A DNA stretch of 64,000 nucleotides from JAUXJB01 sp965226855 (GTDB lineage Bacteria > Myxococcota_A > UBA9160 > SZUA-336). The notes beneath the pieces are model-generated. The model did not search any database. It had not been told where the DNA came from and saw only the letters and a program-made list of their open reading frames with translations. Both the position numbers and the translations under genes were made by a program. Positions 18,514 through 27,285 of this stretch are shown one piece after another; within the stretch, counting starts at the first letter, position 1, and the number at the start of each line of letters is the position of its first letter. The stretch lies in assembly GCA_965226855.1 (NCBI GenBank), contig CBDDEE010000021.1, positions 182,554 to 246,553 of the forward strand, in the 5' to 3' direction.

Positions 18514-18845
18514 ATCGCTGGTTCGCCCTGCAGTCGATCCTTGAGAGGGGCGAGTGGATCGCGCGGGGGCGGGTGTACCGGCTGCTCTGGCTGGATGAGG
18601 CCGGCAAGCCCTGGGCTGCGGTCGTGAAGCGCACCGGCAACGACGAGGCCTACCTGCAGTCGTATCGGCGGGCTCGAGCGCGACAGGTTGCCGCATGGAC
18701 AGCACAGAAGGAGACCCCGGGGGGAATAGGAGCAAATCGGACGTCGCGTTACCTTGCCGTACCTGAAGGAGCTGGGGGGACCCGACAGCAAGAACTGCTC
18801 CCGCTCTATACCGTCAGGGCCGCGGCAAGATACTTCGGAAGGTGA
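18498..18845 (+). CDS. hypothetical protein overlapping the Shedu-like fragment
   Basis: 115 aa. The N-terminal half, MDDALNRWFALQSIL, ERGEWIARGRVYRLLWLDE, WAAVVKRTGNDEAYLQSYRR, is compact and protein-like. The pattern of two strands ending in AYLQSYRRAR recalls small barnase/ColE5-like nuclease domains of mobile elements, but no catalytic set can be confirmed. The last 40 residues look less constrained, so the 3' end may be shifted. Starts inside the preceding remnant. Confidence 0.45.
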   Translation: MDDALNRWFALQSILERGEWIARGRVYRLLWLDEAGKPWAAVVKRTGNDEAYLQSYRRARARQVAAWTAQKETPGGIGANRTSRYLAVPEGAGGTRQQELLPLYTVRAAARYFGR

Positions 18846-18936
18846 CACCGTACGGGCGGGTCATGTCATCGGCGCAAACGCTCCCGGCTCGATCCTGCGC
18901 GGACGAGGCGCTCGAGAGGCGGATCGTGGAAGTCAC

Positions 18937-19221
18937 TCAAGCAAGCAGCAAGATTCGAAGGTACCTGCGTCCTTCCTTGGTGACCTCGAACTTCGCGTCC
19001 CCACCCGTGTAGTGGACGACGACCCCGGCGTAACCCGCGTCCGTAAGGTCGTCGATGATGGCCTCGGTGTACGAAATCGACTTGCCAAGATTCCCAGCAA
19101 GGATCGAAACGGTAGCCGCCCCGCCGTCCGCCATGCGAACAAGGGCTTGCTCTGCATCCGCCTGAAGGCGTTGTGGTTCGTTTCGGTCAACCAAGCCAGC
19201 ACCCTCCATCATGTAGCGCAC
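18937..19221 (-). CDS. winged-helix domain protein
   Basis: 94 aa. Residues 22-90 fit a winged helix: ADAEQALVRMADGGAATVSI, AGNLGKSISYTEAIIDDLTD (recognition-helix position), a wing HYTGGDAKFEVTKEGRRYLR. Such proteins are usually small transcriptional regulators. The start could be ATG 19221 or one of the next two Met codons. No partner gene is evident; it is followed by nothing on the same strand. Confidence 0.5.
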   Translation of the reverse strand: MRYMMEGAGLVDRNEPQRLQADAEQALVRMADGGAATVSILAGNLGKSISYTEAIIDDLTDAGYAGVVVHYTGGDAKFEVTKEGRRYLRILLLA

Positions 19222-19338
19222 CCGATTCTCGCTGCGTGGGTAGGCCGGCAGTCAGGGCCGACCACGCTAACGCGGAGCCCCGTGCGACCGAGCGTCGTGA
19301 AACCGCGTTACTCGACCTTCGTTCACGGGAGCTGCTCG

Positions 19339-19494
19339 TTAGGCGTCGTCGTCGCCAGCGCGCAGACGTCCGATGAGTTCAGATTCCTCGAGAAGGTCGG
19401 CGTGGGCACGCGCTTCGTGATCGCGGCACAGCCACCATCCGATAGCTGCGCCTGCGGCGAAGAGCACGGCCCCCACAGCGCTCAGCAAAGACAT
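19339..19494 (-). CDS. small single-pass membrane protein
   Basis: A 51-aa frame from ATG 19494: MSLLSAVGAVLFAAGAAIGW then a charged tail with RDHEARAHADLLEESE and stop 19339. One N-terminal transmembrane helix with the charged C-terminus presumably cytoplasmic. Family not recognised; small size makes it uncertain, but hydrophobic and charged segments are ordered as in real proteins. Confidence 0.4.
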   Translation of the reverse strand: MSLLSAVGAVLFAAGAAIGWWLCRDHEARAHADLLEESELIGRLRAGDDDA

Positions 19495-19593
19495 CCACTA
19501 CGAATATCGCAATCTTCCGCTCCCCCGTAAAACTTTCGCACGGTCGCGGATTTGGCGGGAATTCGGACCGGGGGACCTGATACTGCCGGGCCT

Positions 19594-19672
19594 CGGGGCG
19601 TAGCGCAGCCTGATAGCGCGTCTGAGGGGGGTTCAGAAGGTCGCCGGTTCAACCGGTGCTATCCGGGGCGAT
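19594..19672 (+). pseudogene. tRNA-Pro(GGG)-like relic
   Basis: The D-arm GCGC...GCGC (19603-19619) and a perfect 5-bp anticodon stem TCTGA/TCAGA (19621-19637) enclose the loop GGGGGGT, which gives anticodon GGG. CCGG-TTCAA-CCGG (19644-19656) stands for a shortened T-arm. The 5' CGGGGCG typical of tRNA-Pro has no complementary 3' strand, and position 33 is G instead of U. A decayed tRNA gene or tRNA-derived attachment relic. Confidence 0.5.
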
Positions 19673-19699
19673 CCGTTCCCGCGTGACGCGGTGAGAGCC

Positions 19700-20755
19700 T
19701 CACCACATCGCGATCGGCGAGCCGGTTGACCCCGTCGCTCCCTCGATCGGCACCGGGGTGTAGATGTAGGCGAACTGGTAGACGCCCCTCGACGCGAGCT
19801 CGGTCAGGCTCAGGTTCTCATGGTTCATGATTCCATGGCGCGCTTGTAGGAACGAGTGCACGCAGAACACGCAGTCGGGGTCGGGGTTGGGAACTGCCTC
19901 GACGGGCCACGTGTCCCCGCCCGTCACACCGGCCCGGCCCTCCGAGAGCCAGCGCGCGACCTCCATGCCGATGCCCGGGGCGCCCTCGTTGTACTTGTCG
20001 TTGTCGACGACCCAGTACTTCTCCCAGCCCGTCCGGAACAGGACGACGTCGCCGGGCATGAGCTCGAAGTCCACCATCCCCTGCCTCTCGAGCGCCGCCC
20101 TCACGTCGTCGAGTGTGATCACCTGTCCCACCTCCATCGCCTCGATGCCGCGGGCTGCCGCAACGTCGATCAGGACGCCGCGCGCGACGATGGGGTGGAG
20201 CGCCTGCGTGCCGAGCTTCTGGAGTCCGTACGGACCGTCCATCTGCTCCGCGCTGAAGCCATTGTAGAAGCGCATCTCGGTCTTGTCGCCCGGAGCGCCG
20301 ACCCGGACCCCGAAGTGTCCCAGCCCGTCTAACTGGGTGCCGACCTGGCCGATCTCGGTGGCTACGAACTCGTCGTACCAGATCCCGCGGTTCTCCCCCC
20401 CGACGGCCCCGGTCGGCGCCCCGATGATGCGCAGGGTGAACTGGCGGGAGCCGAAGAGCGGCATGTCCGCGGTGTAGGTGTGGCCGATGTTGAGCACGTT
20501 GCCGGTTTTGATCATGGCCAGGGCGCGATGAACGACCTCCGCCTTCGTGTACCAGTTCGTCGAGCCGGCCTCGTCGTCCTCGCCCCAGATGGGGTGCGGC
20601 CACCAGCGCTCGCCGAGTGGGGTCTCCATGCAGTCGCCATCCACCCAAGCCTTATCCTCCAGATGGCGGTACGCTTCGCAGTCTGCCCAGGCGAGGTCGG
20701 CGCAGGCGTTGGACACGAGGATCACGGCGAGGCTGAGGCGAAAGATCGGGCTCAT
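19700..20755 (-). CDS. exported cyclase-family (kynurenine formamidase-like) hydrolase
   Basis: 351 aa with a signal peptide (MSPIFRLSLAVILVSNACA to AWA). The body follows the Cyclase family (PF04199): LNIGHTYTADMPLFG, the metal-site region GTQLDGLGHFG (normally HxGTHxDxxxH, so a variant), TLDDVRAALERQG, LMPGDVVLFRTGWEKYW and a C-terminal PDPDCVFCVHSFLQARHGI. Members hydrolyse cyclic amides or esters. Start ATG 20755. Monocistronic as far as visible. The altered metal motif means activity is not certain. Confidence 0.8.
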   Translation of the reverse strand: MSPIFRLSLAVILVSNACADLAWADCEAYRHLEDKAWVDGDCMETPLGERWWPHPIWGEDDEAGSTNWYTKAEVVHRALAMIKTGNVLNIGHTYTADMPLFGSRQFTLRIIGAPTGAVGGENRGIWYDEFVATEIGQVGTQLDGLGHFGVRVGAPGDKTEMRFYNGFSAEQMDGPYGLQKLGTQALHPIVARGVLIDVAAARGIEAMEVGQVITLDDVRAALERQGMVDFELMPGDVVLFRTGWEKYWVVDNDKYNEGAPGIGMEVARWLSEGRAGVTGGDTWPVEAVPNPDPDCVFCVHSFLQARHGIMNHENLSLTELASRGVYQFAYIYTPVPIEGATGSTGSPIAMW

Positions 20756-20826
20756 TCGTGCGGCTCCTCGGGGAGAGTGTAGATCAGCGACGGAGCTACG
20801 TCAGCCTGTCTCCGAGTCGTGAGCGC

Positions 20827-21018
20827 TCAGCTCCGAGGAGTCAGCTCGAGGCCCTTCGAGACTGCCCTTGCTGCGCCAGTCTTCCAGCAGCATGAAGAAG
20901 GCCGAATCTTTGCCTTGATTTCATCTAACGGCGCATCTGCTGAGACGAGCACTTCGACCTGGAGTCGATTGAGGATTTGCAGCCCAGAGTCCCGCAGAGC
21001 TGGATCCTGGCATTGCAA
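20827..21018 (-). CDS. hypothetical short ORF
   Basis: 63 aa: ALRDSGLQILNRLQVEVLVS, ADAPLDEIKAKIRPSSCCW. It has a plausible helix-strand pattern but no recognised family. It starts next to an IS6 fragment and could be a truncated gene. Confidence 0.25.
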   Translation of the reverse strand: MQCQDPALRDSGLQILNRLQVEVLVSADAPLDEIKAKIRPSSCCWKTGAARAVSKGLELTPRS

Positions 21019-21044
21019 GAGCCGGCGGTTGCGACAGGGCGATG

Positions 21045-21141
21045 TTGTTTAGAATCCCGTGACCCTTCAACAGCTTGCGGATAAAGCGTGCGTTTGGCAG
21101 CCCGGCGGTTGCGACGCGACTGGACGAGGATGTCGATGACG
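21045..21141 (-). mobile_element. IS6 internal fragment (inverted)
   Basis: The minus strand reads VIDILVQSRRNRRAAKR, matching residues just before the second Asp of the intact IS6 transposase at 12051-12752, with a frameshift afterwards. About 95 bp only. Confidence 0.6.
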
Positions 21142-21145
21142 TAAG

Positions 21146-21245
21146 GTCTTAGTTTCCGGGGCTTTGCCGGAGTCGGTGCAACACGAGACGCGAGCGACGC
21201 GTCGCATTGTCGGTCTCGGCGCTCGATTTCCGGGGAAAGCGTTTG
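21146..21245. repeat. family B fragment (inverted)
   Basis: Carries GGGGCTTTGCCGGAGTCGGT, GCAACACGAGACGCG and GGTCTCGGCGCTCGATTTCC, i.e. the family B core in reverse orientation. It abuts the IS6 fragment. Confidence 0.65.
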
Positions 21246-21300
21246 CGCCGCCCGCAAAGGTAGGCGGCGCTTCGACGCCGATCGAAAGCTCCATGCGCCT

Positions 21301-21933
21301 CTACAGGGAGAGCACGCTCTGGGCGACGGGACGCTTCCGGTACGCCTCGTCCCAGCGCGCCAGGTGCGCGAAGGCCGGATCGATTTCCACCTTTCCAAAT
21401 CGGGCGAACTGGAGCGCCGCGGCGAGCGTGCAGTCGGCGACGGTCGGGCTCTGGCCGACCAGGAAGGGACGACCGTCCGCGAGCGCCGCATCCAGGAATC
21501 GCAATCCCTCGGGGAGGATCTCCCGGAACAGCTCCGCCACCTCGGGAACGGGCGGCAGGCCGCGCGGCGAGTTCGTGGCGTGCACGATGCGCACTACCGG
21601 GAGCAGCACGCCCAGGTCCGCCACGCGTTCGAGCTCGCGCACTCGAGCTCGTTCCCGCACGTCGCGTCCGATCAGGGGAGGCTCGGGAAAGCGCTCTTCC
21701 AGGTACTCGATGATCGCGAGCGACTCGATCAGGTTCGACCCATCGTCGAGCTCGAGCACCGGGAGCTTGCCGAAGGGGTTCCGGGCCAGGTGCTCGGGGC
21801 TCTTCTGCTCTCCCTCCAGCAGGTTCATCGACACCTGCTCGATCGGAACCTCGCCGCCGTCGGCGGCCTTTTCGGCCAGGTAGAGGCGGATCTTCGTCGG
21901 GTTGGGCGCGATATGGAACATGTAGAGCTTCAT
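21301..21933 (-). CDS. glutathione S-transferase family protein
   Basis: 210 aa. N-terminal thioredoxin-like domain: MKLYMFHIAPNPTKIRLYLA, NPFGKLPVLELDDGS (cis-Pro) and LIESLAIIEYLEERFP (Glu-Ser glutathione contact). All-helical C-terminal domain with FLVGQSPTVADCTLAAALQF (the N-capping box). Typical length and intact. Cytoplasmic conjugation, isomerisation or dehalogenation using glutathione; the substrate is not predictable. Confidence 0.9.
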   Translation of the reverse strand: MKLYMFHIAPNPTKIRLYLAEKAADGGEVPIEQVSMNLLEGEQKSPEHLARNPFGKLPVLELDDGSNLIESLAIIEYLEERFPEPPLIGRDVRERARVRELERVADLGVLLPVVRIVHATNSPRGLPPVPEVAELFREILPEGLRFLDAALADGRPFLVGQSPTVADCTLAAALQFARFGKVEIDPAFAHLARWDEAYRKRPVAQSVLSL

Positions 21934-22069
21934 CGTGGTTCGATTCTACCTCTCCCCGCGAAGTTCCGATGAGCCGCTGAGGGCGCGGCGGAGGCCGAGT
22001 TCCTCACCGAGATATGGCAATTACCCCTCGTCCGCTGCGCGGATAAAATCGTGGAGGAGCGAGCGGCCC

Positions 22070-22387
22070 GGCCACCAAGGTCCTATGGACCCGACCTGAG
22101 CCTCGCCCTCTGGAGCTCCCCACGGACTCCAGTTGCATCCGTGTGCCCGAAGAAGCCTTTCGGCCAGACCTCTCGCAGTGCGACGAGTCTATGAGGGCTG
22201 CCCAGCGGCCGGATTTGGCCGTAGGCTCCCGGCTCTGGCCGACCCTGGTTCCGCCACGACGGGCCCTTTGCCCCGCCAAGCCTCGAGGGCACGCTCATGT
22301 ATCCCGGGAACGCTGGCGGCTCCAACTGGGGCGGGATCGCGGTGGACCCAGGACGGCAGATCGCCGTCACCAACGTCATGGACCTCG
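22070..22387 (+). pseudogene. PQQ-dependent dehydrogenase remnant
   Basis: Frame from 22249: FRHDGPFAPPSLEGTLMYPG, NAGGSNWGGIAVDPG and QIAVTNVMDLA, a conserved blade of membrane-bound PQQ-dependent glucose or alcohol dehydrogenases. Earlier pieces (VPEEAFRPDLSQCDE at about 22140) are in another frame. It is joined at about 22385 directly to glutamate dehydrogenase sequence. Confidence 0.6.
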
Positions 22388-23494
22388 CATCACATCGGCT
22401 ACCGCGTGCAGCACAACCGCGCGCGCGGCCCGATGAAAGGAGGACTCCGCTTTCATCCCAGTGTCGATGAGGACCACGCGACTGCTCTGGCGAACCTCAT
22501 GACCTGGAAGACGGCCGTCGTCGACGTGCCCTACGGTGGCGCGAAGGGCGGGATCAACTGCGATCCGAAGGAGCTCTCCAGGATGGAGCTCGACGCGATC
22601 ACCCGTGAGTTCGTCGAACGCATCAAGGAGGTGATCGGTCCCACGATCGACATCCCCGCTCCGGATGTCAACACGAATCCCCAGATCATGGCCTGGATCA
22701 TGGACGAGTACTCCAAGTACTACGGGTTCTCACCGGGCGTCGTGACGGGAAAGCCGCTGGATCTCTTTGGCTCGGAGGGTCGCGATGAAGCGACCGGCAG
22801 GGGCGTCATGCTCGCGCTCGAACAGGTTCTTGAGGATGGCGGGAGGTCGTTCGAGGGCCTCACCGTCGCCATTCAGGGCTTCGGAAACGTCGGCAGTCAT
22901 GCAGCACGCCTCATCGCTGAGAGGGGCGGACAGATCGTCGCCGTGGGAGACCATCTGGGTGGTGTGCACGCCCGTGACGGTCTGGACGTTCCGGCGCTAC
23001 TCGAGTACGCGCGGGAAGAACGGACCGTCGATGGTTTTCCTGGAGCTGATTCGTTCGAAAGCTCGGAAGTGATCACGTGGAATGCCGACGTCCTCATTCC
23101 CGCCGCGCTCGAAGACGTGATCACCAAGGAGAACGCGGCGGACATCCAAGCGCAGATCGTCGTCGAGGCGGCGAACGGTCCGACCACGCCCGAGGCCGAT
23201 GAGATCCTGCACAAGCGCGGAATCACGGTTCTTCCGGACATCCTTGCGAACGCTGGTGGCGTGACGATGAGCTACTTCGAATGGGCGCAGAATATTCAGC
23301 AGTTTCGCTGGGAGCACGAACGAGTGAATGCGGAGCTCGAGAAGGTCATGCGTAAGGCGTATGGCGCCGTACGCGACGTCGCAAAGTCTCGAGGCCTGGA
23401 CCTCCGCACCGCGGCATTCGTCCTCGCCGTTCAGCGCGTGGGCCGGGCGGCGCTCTCGAGGCAGCAGAGACGGCAGCCGATCGACCTCGACTGA
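22388..23494 (+). pseudogene. Glu/Leu/Phe/Val dehydrogenase, N-terminally truncated
   Basis: From HIGYRVQHNRARGPMKGG on, a well-preserved NAD(P)-dependent glutamate-type dehydrogenase. It has MTWKTAVVDVPYGGAKGG (catalytic Lys), IPAPDVNTNPQIMAWIMDEY, the nucleotide-binding IQGFGNVGSHAA and the end AFVLAVQRVGRAAL. It catalyses reversible oxidative deamination of an amino acid. The first 50-60 residues of the family are missing, replaced by PQQ-dehydrogenase sequence in another frame. The frame is open back to 22133 but encodes nonsense there. Translation from ATG 22433 would lack part of the substrate domain, so function is doubtful. Confidence 0.75.
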
Positions 23495-23513
23495 GCCGTG
23501 GCGAACTCCTACC

Positions 23514-23692
23514 TCAGCGGCCCATCCGTCGTAGGACCTTGTACGCTTCGTCAAACTTGCCGAGCCCTGCATCCGTGCAAACCCCGCACCGGGGGAATCC
23601 GCCGGACGCTTCGCGCCCAGCTGGCGCGCGGAAACTGCGGCAGCGCAGGCCGCGTTTCCGGCCCCGACGACGATCACATCGTAAGAGTCCAT
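23514..23692 (-). pseudogene. FAD-dependent dehydrogenase stub with unrelated-frame tail
   Basis: ATG 23692 opens MDSYDVIVVGAGNAACAAA, the FAD-binding start of fumarate reductase/tricarballylate dehydrogenase-type flavoproteins. After about 27 codons a different frame reads DAGLGKFDEAYKVLRRMGR and stop at 23514, probably the original C-terminus or that of a neighbour. The whole middle is deleted. Confidence 0.5.
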
Positions 23693-23709
23693 GCGGCCTC
23701 CGGTAGCGC

Positions 23710-24579
23710 TCAGCTCGAATCGCCGGCGTATCTCTTGGCGCGGGCGAGATGGTCCGCGGTGCGGACGATCTCTTCGCGTTCCGAGAAAGAGGTCATGCGA
23801 TCCGAGATCGCCTGTGTGTTTCCGTCGCGGCGGATGCTCGCCAGCGCCTCGTTGATCGCGAACAAGGCCGCCCGCTGTAAATCGGATGGGACGATCACAA
23901 CGCGATACCCCAGCGCGTTCAGCCGCGCCAGCTTCACCACGGGTGTCTTCCCACCGTGGAACATGTTGATGAGCTTGGGGTACGGAAGGGCGTGGGCGAT
24001 TGCTTCAATCTCGCGCTCCGTGGTCGGTGCCTCCACGAAGATCATGTCGGCGCCAGCTTCCATGTACCGATGGGCCCGCTCCACGACGGAGTCGAACGTC
24101 TCCACGGCAAGCGCATCCGTCCGCGCCACAATCACGAAATCGGCAGCGCGGCGTGCGTCGCACGCGGCGTGTAGACGCTGGACCATTTCCGCTGGGCTGA
24201 CCACGGTCTTGTCCTCGTAGTGGCCGCACCGCTTGGGAAAGACCTGGTCCTCGATATGAAGGCCGGCCACGCCTGCATCCTCGAACATCCGGACGGCGCG
24301 GTGGACGTTCAGCGGGCCGCCGTATCCCGTAGCCGCATCCGCAAGCACCGGGATCTGAACCGCGGCGGTGATACTTCTCACCGTGCCTACGACCTCGTCC
24401 ACGGAGAGGAGGTTCAGATCCGGCAGTGCCGCGCTTCGAGAGATGGCACCCCCGCTGGCGTAGACCAGCCGAAACCCCGCGCGCTCGACCATGCGGGCGG
24501 AGAGCCCGTCCCAGACCCCCGGCGCGACCAGCGCGTTGTCCCGTTCGATCAATCGGCGCAGAGAGGAAGCGGCGGTCAC
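23710..24579 (-). CDS. isocitrate lyase/PEP mutase-family protein
   Basis: 289 aa, TIM-barrel C-C lyase family (methylisocitrate lyase or carboxyphosphonoenolpyruvate mutase-like). Landmarks: APGVWDGLSARMVERAGF, IPVLADAATGYGG (metal site; usually DADTGYG, here the second Asp is Ala), LHIEDQVFPKRCGH (the KRCGH catalytic loop) and ADMIFVEAPTTEREIE. Length and end are normal. The KRCGH loop supports lyase chemistry on a 2-substituted malate or isocitrate. The Ala in the metal site may lower or change activity. Confidence 0.85.
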   Translation of the reverse strand: MTAASSLRRLIERDNALVAPGVWDGLSARMVERAGFRLVYASGGAISRSAALPDLNLLSVDEVVGTVRSITAAVQIPVLADAATGYGGPLNVHRAVRMFEDAGVAGLHIEDQVFPKRCGHYEDKTVVSPAEMVQRLHAACDARRAADFVIVARTDALAVETFDSVVERAHRYMEAGADMIFVEAPTTEREIEAIAHALPYPKLINMFHGGKTPVVKLARLNALGYRVVIVPSDLQRAALFAINEALASIRRDGNTQAISDRMTSFSEREEIVRTADHLARAKRYAGDSS

Positions 24580-24589
24580 GACGCGACCC

Positions 24590-24718
24590 CGCTTTATCGG
24601 TCCCGGTCTCGTCTCTCGATTTCCGGGGGGAGCGGTTGCGCCGACGGCTTCCTAGTGGGTGTTCCGTTTACGCTACAGTGGCCACCCATGGCCGTTTGCG
24701 AAGCGCTCGACGGCCAAA
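24590..24718. repeat. family B repeat, inverted copy
   Basis: The reverse of 8167-8290: GGTCTCGTCTCTCGATTTCC, GGGTGTTCCGTTTACGCTAC and TGGCCACCCATGGCCGTTTG, nearly identical. It lies directly upstream of the PEP mutase-family gene. Positions 24719-24845 hold nothing recognised. Confidence 0.8.
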
Positions 24719-24845
24719 GAACCGGGTATTCTCCGCGATCTAAGTCGGGCCGCGTCATGCCCAGGGATCTTCGATCTAGACCCGTTCCAGAGTGCACGCT
24801 CTGGTACGCAAGTAACCAACTACCGGCATCCGCCCTCGTCTCCTC

Positions 24846-24963
24846 GGGAGCTACGAGGTCGGTCTTTCCTCATTTGGGATGCAGTCACGATTGCCGCCTG
24901 ACTCGAGCTGAGACCACGATCCCGAGTACCGGCTCCCTCGAGGAACGCCAACTTGACAGTACC
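24846..24963 (+). mobile_element. IS6-family element, right end only
   Basis: Matches the last 117 bp of the intact IS6 (RGRSFLIWDAVTIAA, stop, and inverted repeat AACTTGACAGTACC at 24950-24963) with few changes. The rest is missing. Confidence 0.85.
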
Positions 24964-25012
24964 GGTCAAATCGGTGTCAGGTCAGAACGCAGCTTGTCTT
25001 CCCTATACCCTC

Positions 25013-27262
25013 TCAGAACGGCGTCGGATCCACGAATCGCCTAAGAACGTTGTCGGTGATTCGCGAAACGTTGTTCTCGTAGTCGTTGTGCGAGAGGCTT
25101 CCGGCCCAGGCAATCGAGCTCGCGGAGAACACCGCTCCACCGCCCGGAATCTCGTAGAACACCATATCGGCGCGTACCAGCTCGCTCTGAGAGCCGCTGA
25201 TGGCAGGGGAGTTGATGAGGATCTCGTCGCAGACGACAAGATAGGTATCGGTGTGGCCCTCCGAGGAGGCCAGGACCAGCGCATTGGCCGGCGTTCCGAG
25301 CAGCCGATCCGCCCGGTCGAGCTCGAGCCCGGCCGCGCCGCCACCGACGAGTCCGAAGTCGCCGATCCGCTTGTCGTCCCCAACCCCTTCGAAGATCCAG
25401 CTCGCCCGCGGATCGAAGCTGTCGGGCTTGCGGAGGTAGTACGAGGAGATGTCGAAGCCCTGGGCGGAGAAGCCGGTACCCGCAATCATCTGCGGCGGCA
25501 AGCCCTGGCGCCGCCACAAGCCGCCGTATTCCCCAGTGAAGCTGTGGTAGTACTCCCCGGGCTCGGCCGCCCAGGCGCGGATGCCGTCCTCGGCCCGGCG
25601 CACCTCGATGACGCCCGGCTTGTCGGGGTGGTATGCGATCCGCCAGTACCACCCGTTGGCGCCGAGGTACATCAGCCGTCCGCCGCGCTTCTCGTATGTG
25701 GCGAGCGCATCCCACATCGGCGTCGACCAGTACTCCGGATGGGTGCCGGTCAGGACCACGCGATAGGGGGCGAGCACATCGAGACCTTCGTAGTGCAGAT
25801 CCTCGTCGGTGACCACATCGTAGCTGTGCCCCTTGGCCTCGAGCCAGTCGGTGATGTGGGTGTCGGCGTTGAACTGCCACAGAGCGGAGCCGGCGCCACC
25901 GAGCCACATTGTGTACTTCGGGCGCATGTTGAGGATCGGGCGCAGGCGCGACGAGTAGCACACGCCGCTGCCGTCTGAGTGCGTGTCGTAGTTCGATGCG
26001 CCGTACTCGCGGTGCTCGTTGAGGAACACGTCTTCGGGCGAGAACGTGGCGATCCGGCCGCTGAGTAGCTGGGCGAGCGGCGCGTCCGTCGCCATATGCT
26101 CGTTCGCGTAGGCCATGTAGCTCGCGGTCGGCAGCAGGAACGCGATATCGGCGCTGGCGATCCCGCGCTTTGGGCGCACGCAGAAGGGTATGTAGTCCTC
26201 CGCGTCCCCGGACTGCAGCCGTGCTGCGTAGATACCGCTGCGCAGGCCCTGTGGAATCGTCCATTCGAAGTCGACGTCCCAGCCGGCGTCGTAGATGTCG
26301 TCGTCGTGAAAGTGGATGGCGCCGTACTGCTCGGGCGCATGCCGCCACGACATCTCCTCACCCGTCCAGTTGTGACCCTTCATCCCGCGGGCGGGCAGGT
26401 TGATGGTCTCGCCGTGCGACCCGCTCCCCGAGATGTCCGTCACCATCTCCGAGGAGATATCGCAGGAGAAGTCCCACGCCGCCGCCATTGCGCTCTCCAA
26501 TGCGCTCGGCACCGGTCCCTGCTTGAGCGCCTCGATCTCGATGCGACTCAGGACCCGGTTCGCCAGGCGCGGGCTGTCGAGCTTGCCATTGAAGTGTCCG
26601 CCGCACACGACGCGCCCCTCGACGGTAGCCTCGTAGTGGGCGGCCATGATCAGCGGCGCGTCGTTCTTGGCGACTGCCTGGAGCGACGACTCCTTGTGGA
26701 CGGTCGCGGTGGAGTCGATCGTGGCGTATTCCACGAGCGGCTCCTGATAGAGGCAGACCTCCCTGCTCGTCGCATCGTAGCTCGCCGCGACCACGTACCA
26801 CTCGCGCGCGAGGAGTGCCTTCCCACTGCTGATGGACTCCGTCTTACTCGACCCATCGCCCAGCAACAGGGCCGCCGCCCCCAGCTCGTCGATGATCAAG
26901 GCGAAGCCGCGCTTGGAGCTCTCCGACCACTTGCCGATCAACGACTGCCGCCCCTTCTCGGGCGTGGTCGGCCAGACCATCGCCTGCAGCGTGAAGCTCG
27001 ACAGCGCTCCAAGGACGGGGCTGTCCGGCACGAGCACGTAGGATCCCGCGTAGACATCCTGCTTTCTCCCCCGATGCTCGTCGCCCCCCACCCCGGCGAT
27101 CACCTTCTCCTTGAGTCCGGGACCCTCAGGGTTGAGATCCCCGTGAATGATCCGCACGAGGTCGGCCCGGTAAGACGTCGGCCCGTCACAGCTCACCATG
27201 AACCGTATCGTGTCACCGGGAACCGCGCTGATCTTGTCGCTGTAGCCGACAATCTTCTTCAT
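25013..27262 (-). CDS. N,N-dimethylformamidase beta (large) subunit-like protein
   Basis: 749 aa. Order: an N-terminal strand-rich segment, a LamG/concanavalin-like domain at about residues 80-240 (SFTLQAMVWPTTPEKGRQSL, WYVVAASYDATSREVCLYQ), then the catalytic domain with TASYMAYANEHM, GASNYDTHSDGSGVCYSS, LNMRPKYTMWLGGAG and TGTHPEYWSTPMWDAL. Dimethylformamidase uses a mononuclear iron held by two Tyr and a Glu, and the HPEYW segment corresponds to the Glu ligand region. It hydrolyses N-substituted formamides to amine and formate. Start ATG 27262; the frame is open to 27430 over the preceding gene. The small subunit gene ends 23 bp upstream. Confidence 0.85.
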   Translation of the reverse strand: MKKIVGYSDKISAVPGDTIRFMVSCDGPTSYRADLVRIIHGDLNPEGPGLKEKVIAGVGGDEHRGRKQDVYAGSYVLVPDSPVLGALSSFTLQAMVWPTTPEKGRQSLIGKWSESSKRGFALIIDELGAAALLLGDGSSKTESISSGKALLAREWYVVAASYDATSREVCLYQEPLVEYATIDSTATVHKESSLQAVAKNDAPLIMAAHYEATVEGRVVCGGHFNGKLDSPRLANRVLSRIEIEALKQGPVPSALESAMAAAWDFSCDISSEMVTDISGSGSHGETINLPARGMKGHNWTGEEMSWRHAPEQYGAIHFHDDDIYDAGWDVDFEWTIPQGLRSGIYAARLQSGDAEDYIPFCVRPKRGIASADIAFLLPTASYMAYANEHMATDAPLAQLLSGRIATFSPEDVFLNEHREYGASNYDTHSDGSGVCYSSRLRPILNMRPKYTMWLGGAGSALWQFNADTHITDWLEAKGHSYDVVTDEDLHYEGLDVLAPYRVVLTGTHPEYWSTPMWDALATYEKRGGRLMYLGANGWYWRIAYHPDKPGVIEVRRAEDGIRAWAAEPGEYYHSFTGEYGGLWRRQGLPPQMIAGTGFSAQGFDISSYYLRKPDSFDPRASWIFEGVGDDKRIGDFGLVGGGAAGLELDRADRLLGTPANALVLASSEGHTDTYLVVCDEILINSPAISGSQSELVRADMVFYEIPGGGAVFSASSIAWAGSLSHNDYENNVSRITDNVLRRFVDPTPF

Positions 27263-27285
27263 GCGTCGAACCTGAACCGCGGCCC

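Noticed and set aside
22997..23692. 231-aa minus ORF as a flavoprotein
   Set aside because: Only the first 27 residues are flavoprotein-like; the rest is antisense of glutamate dehydrogenase.
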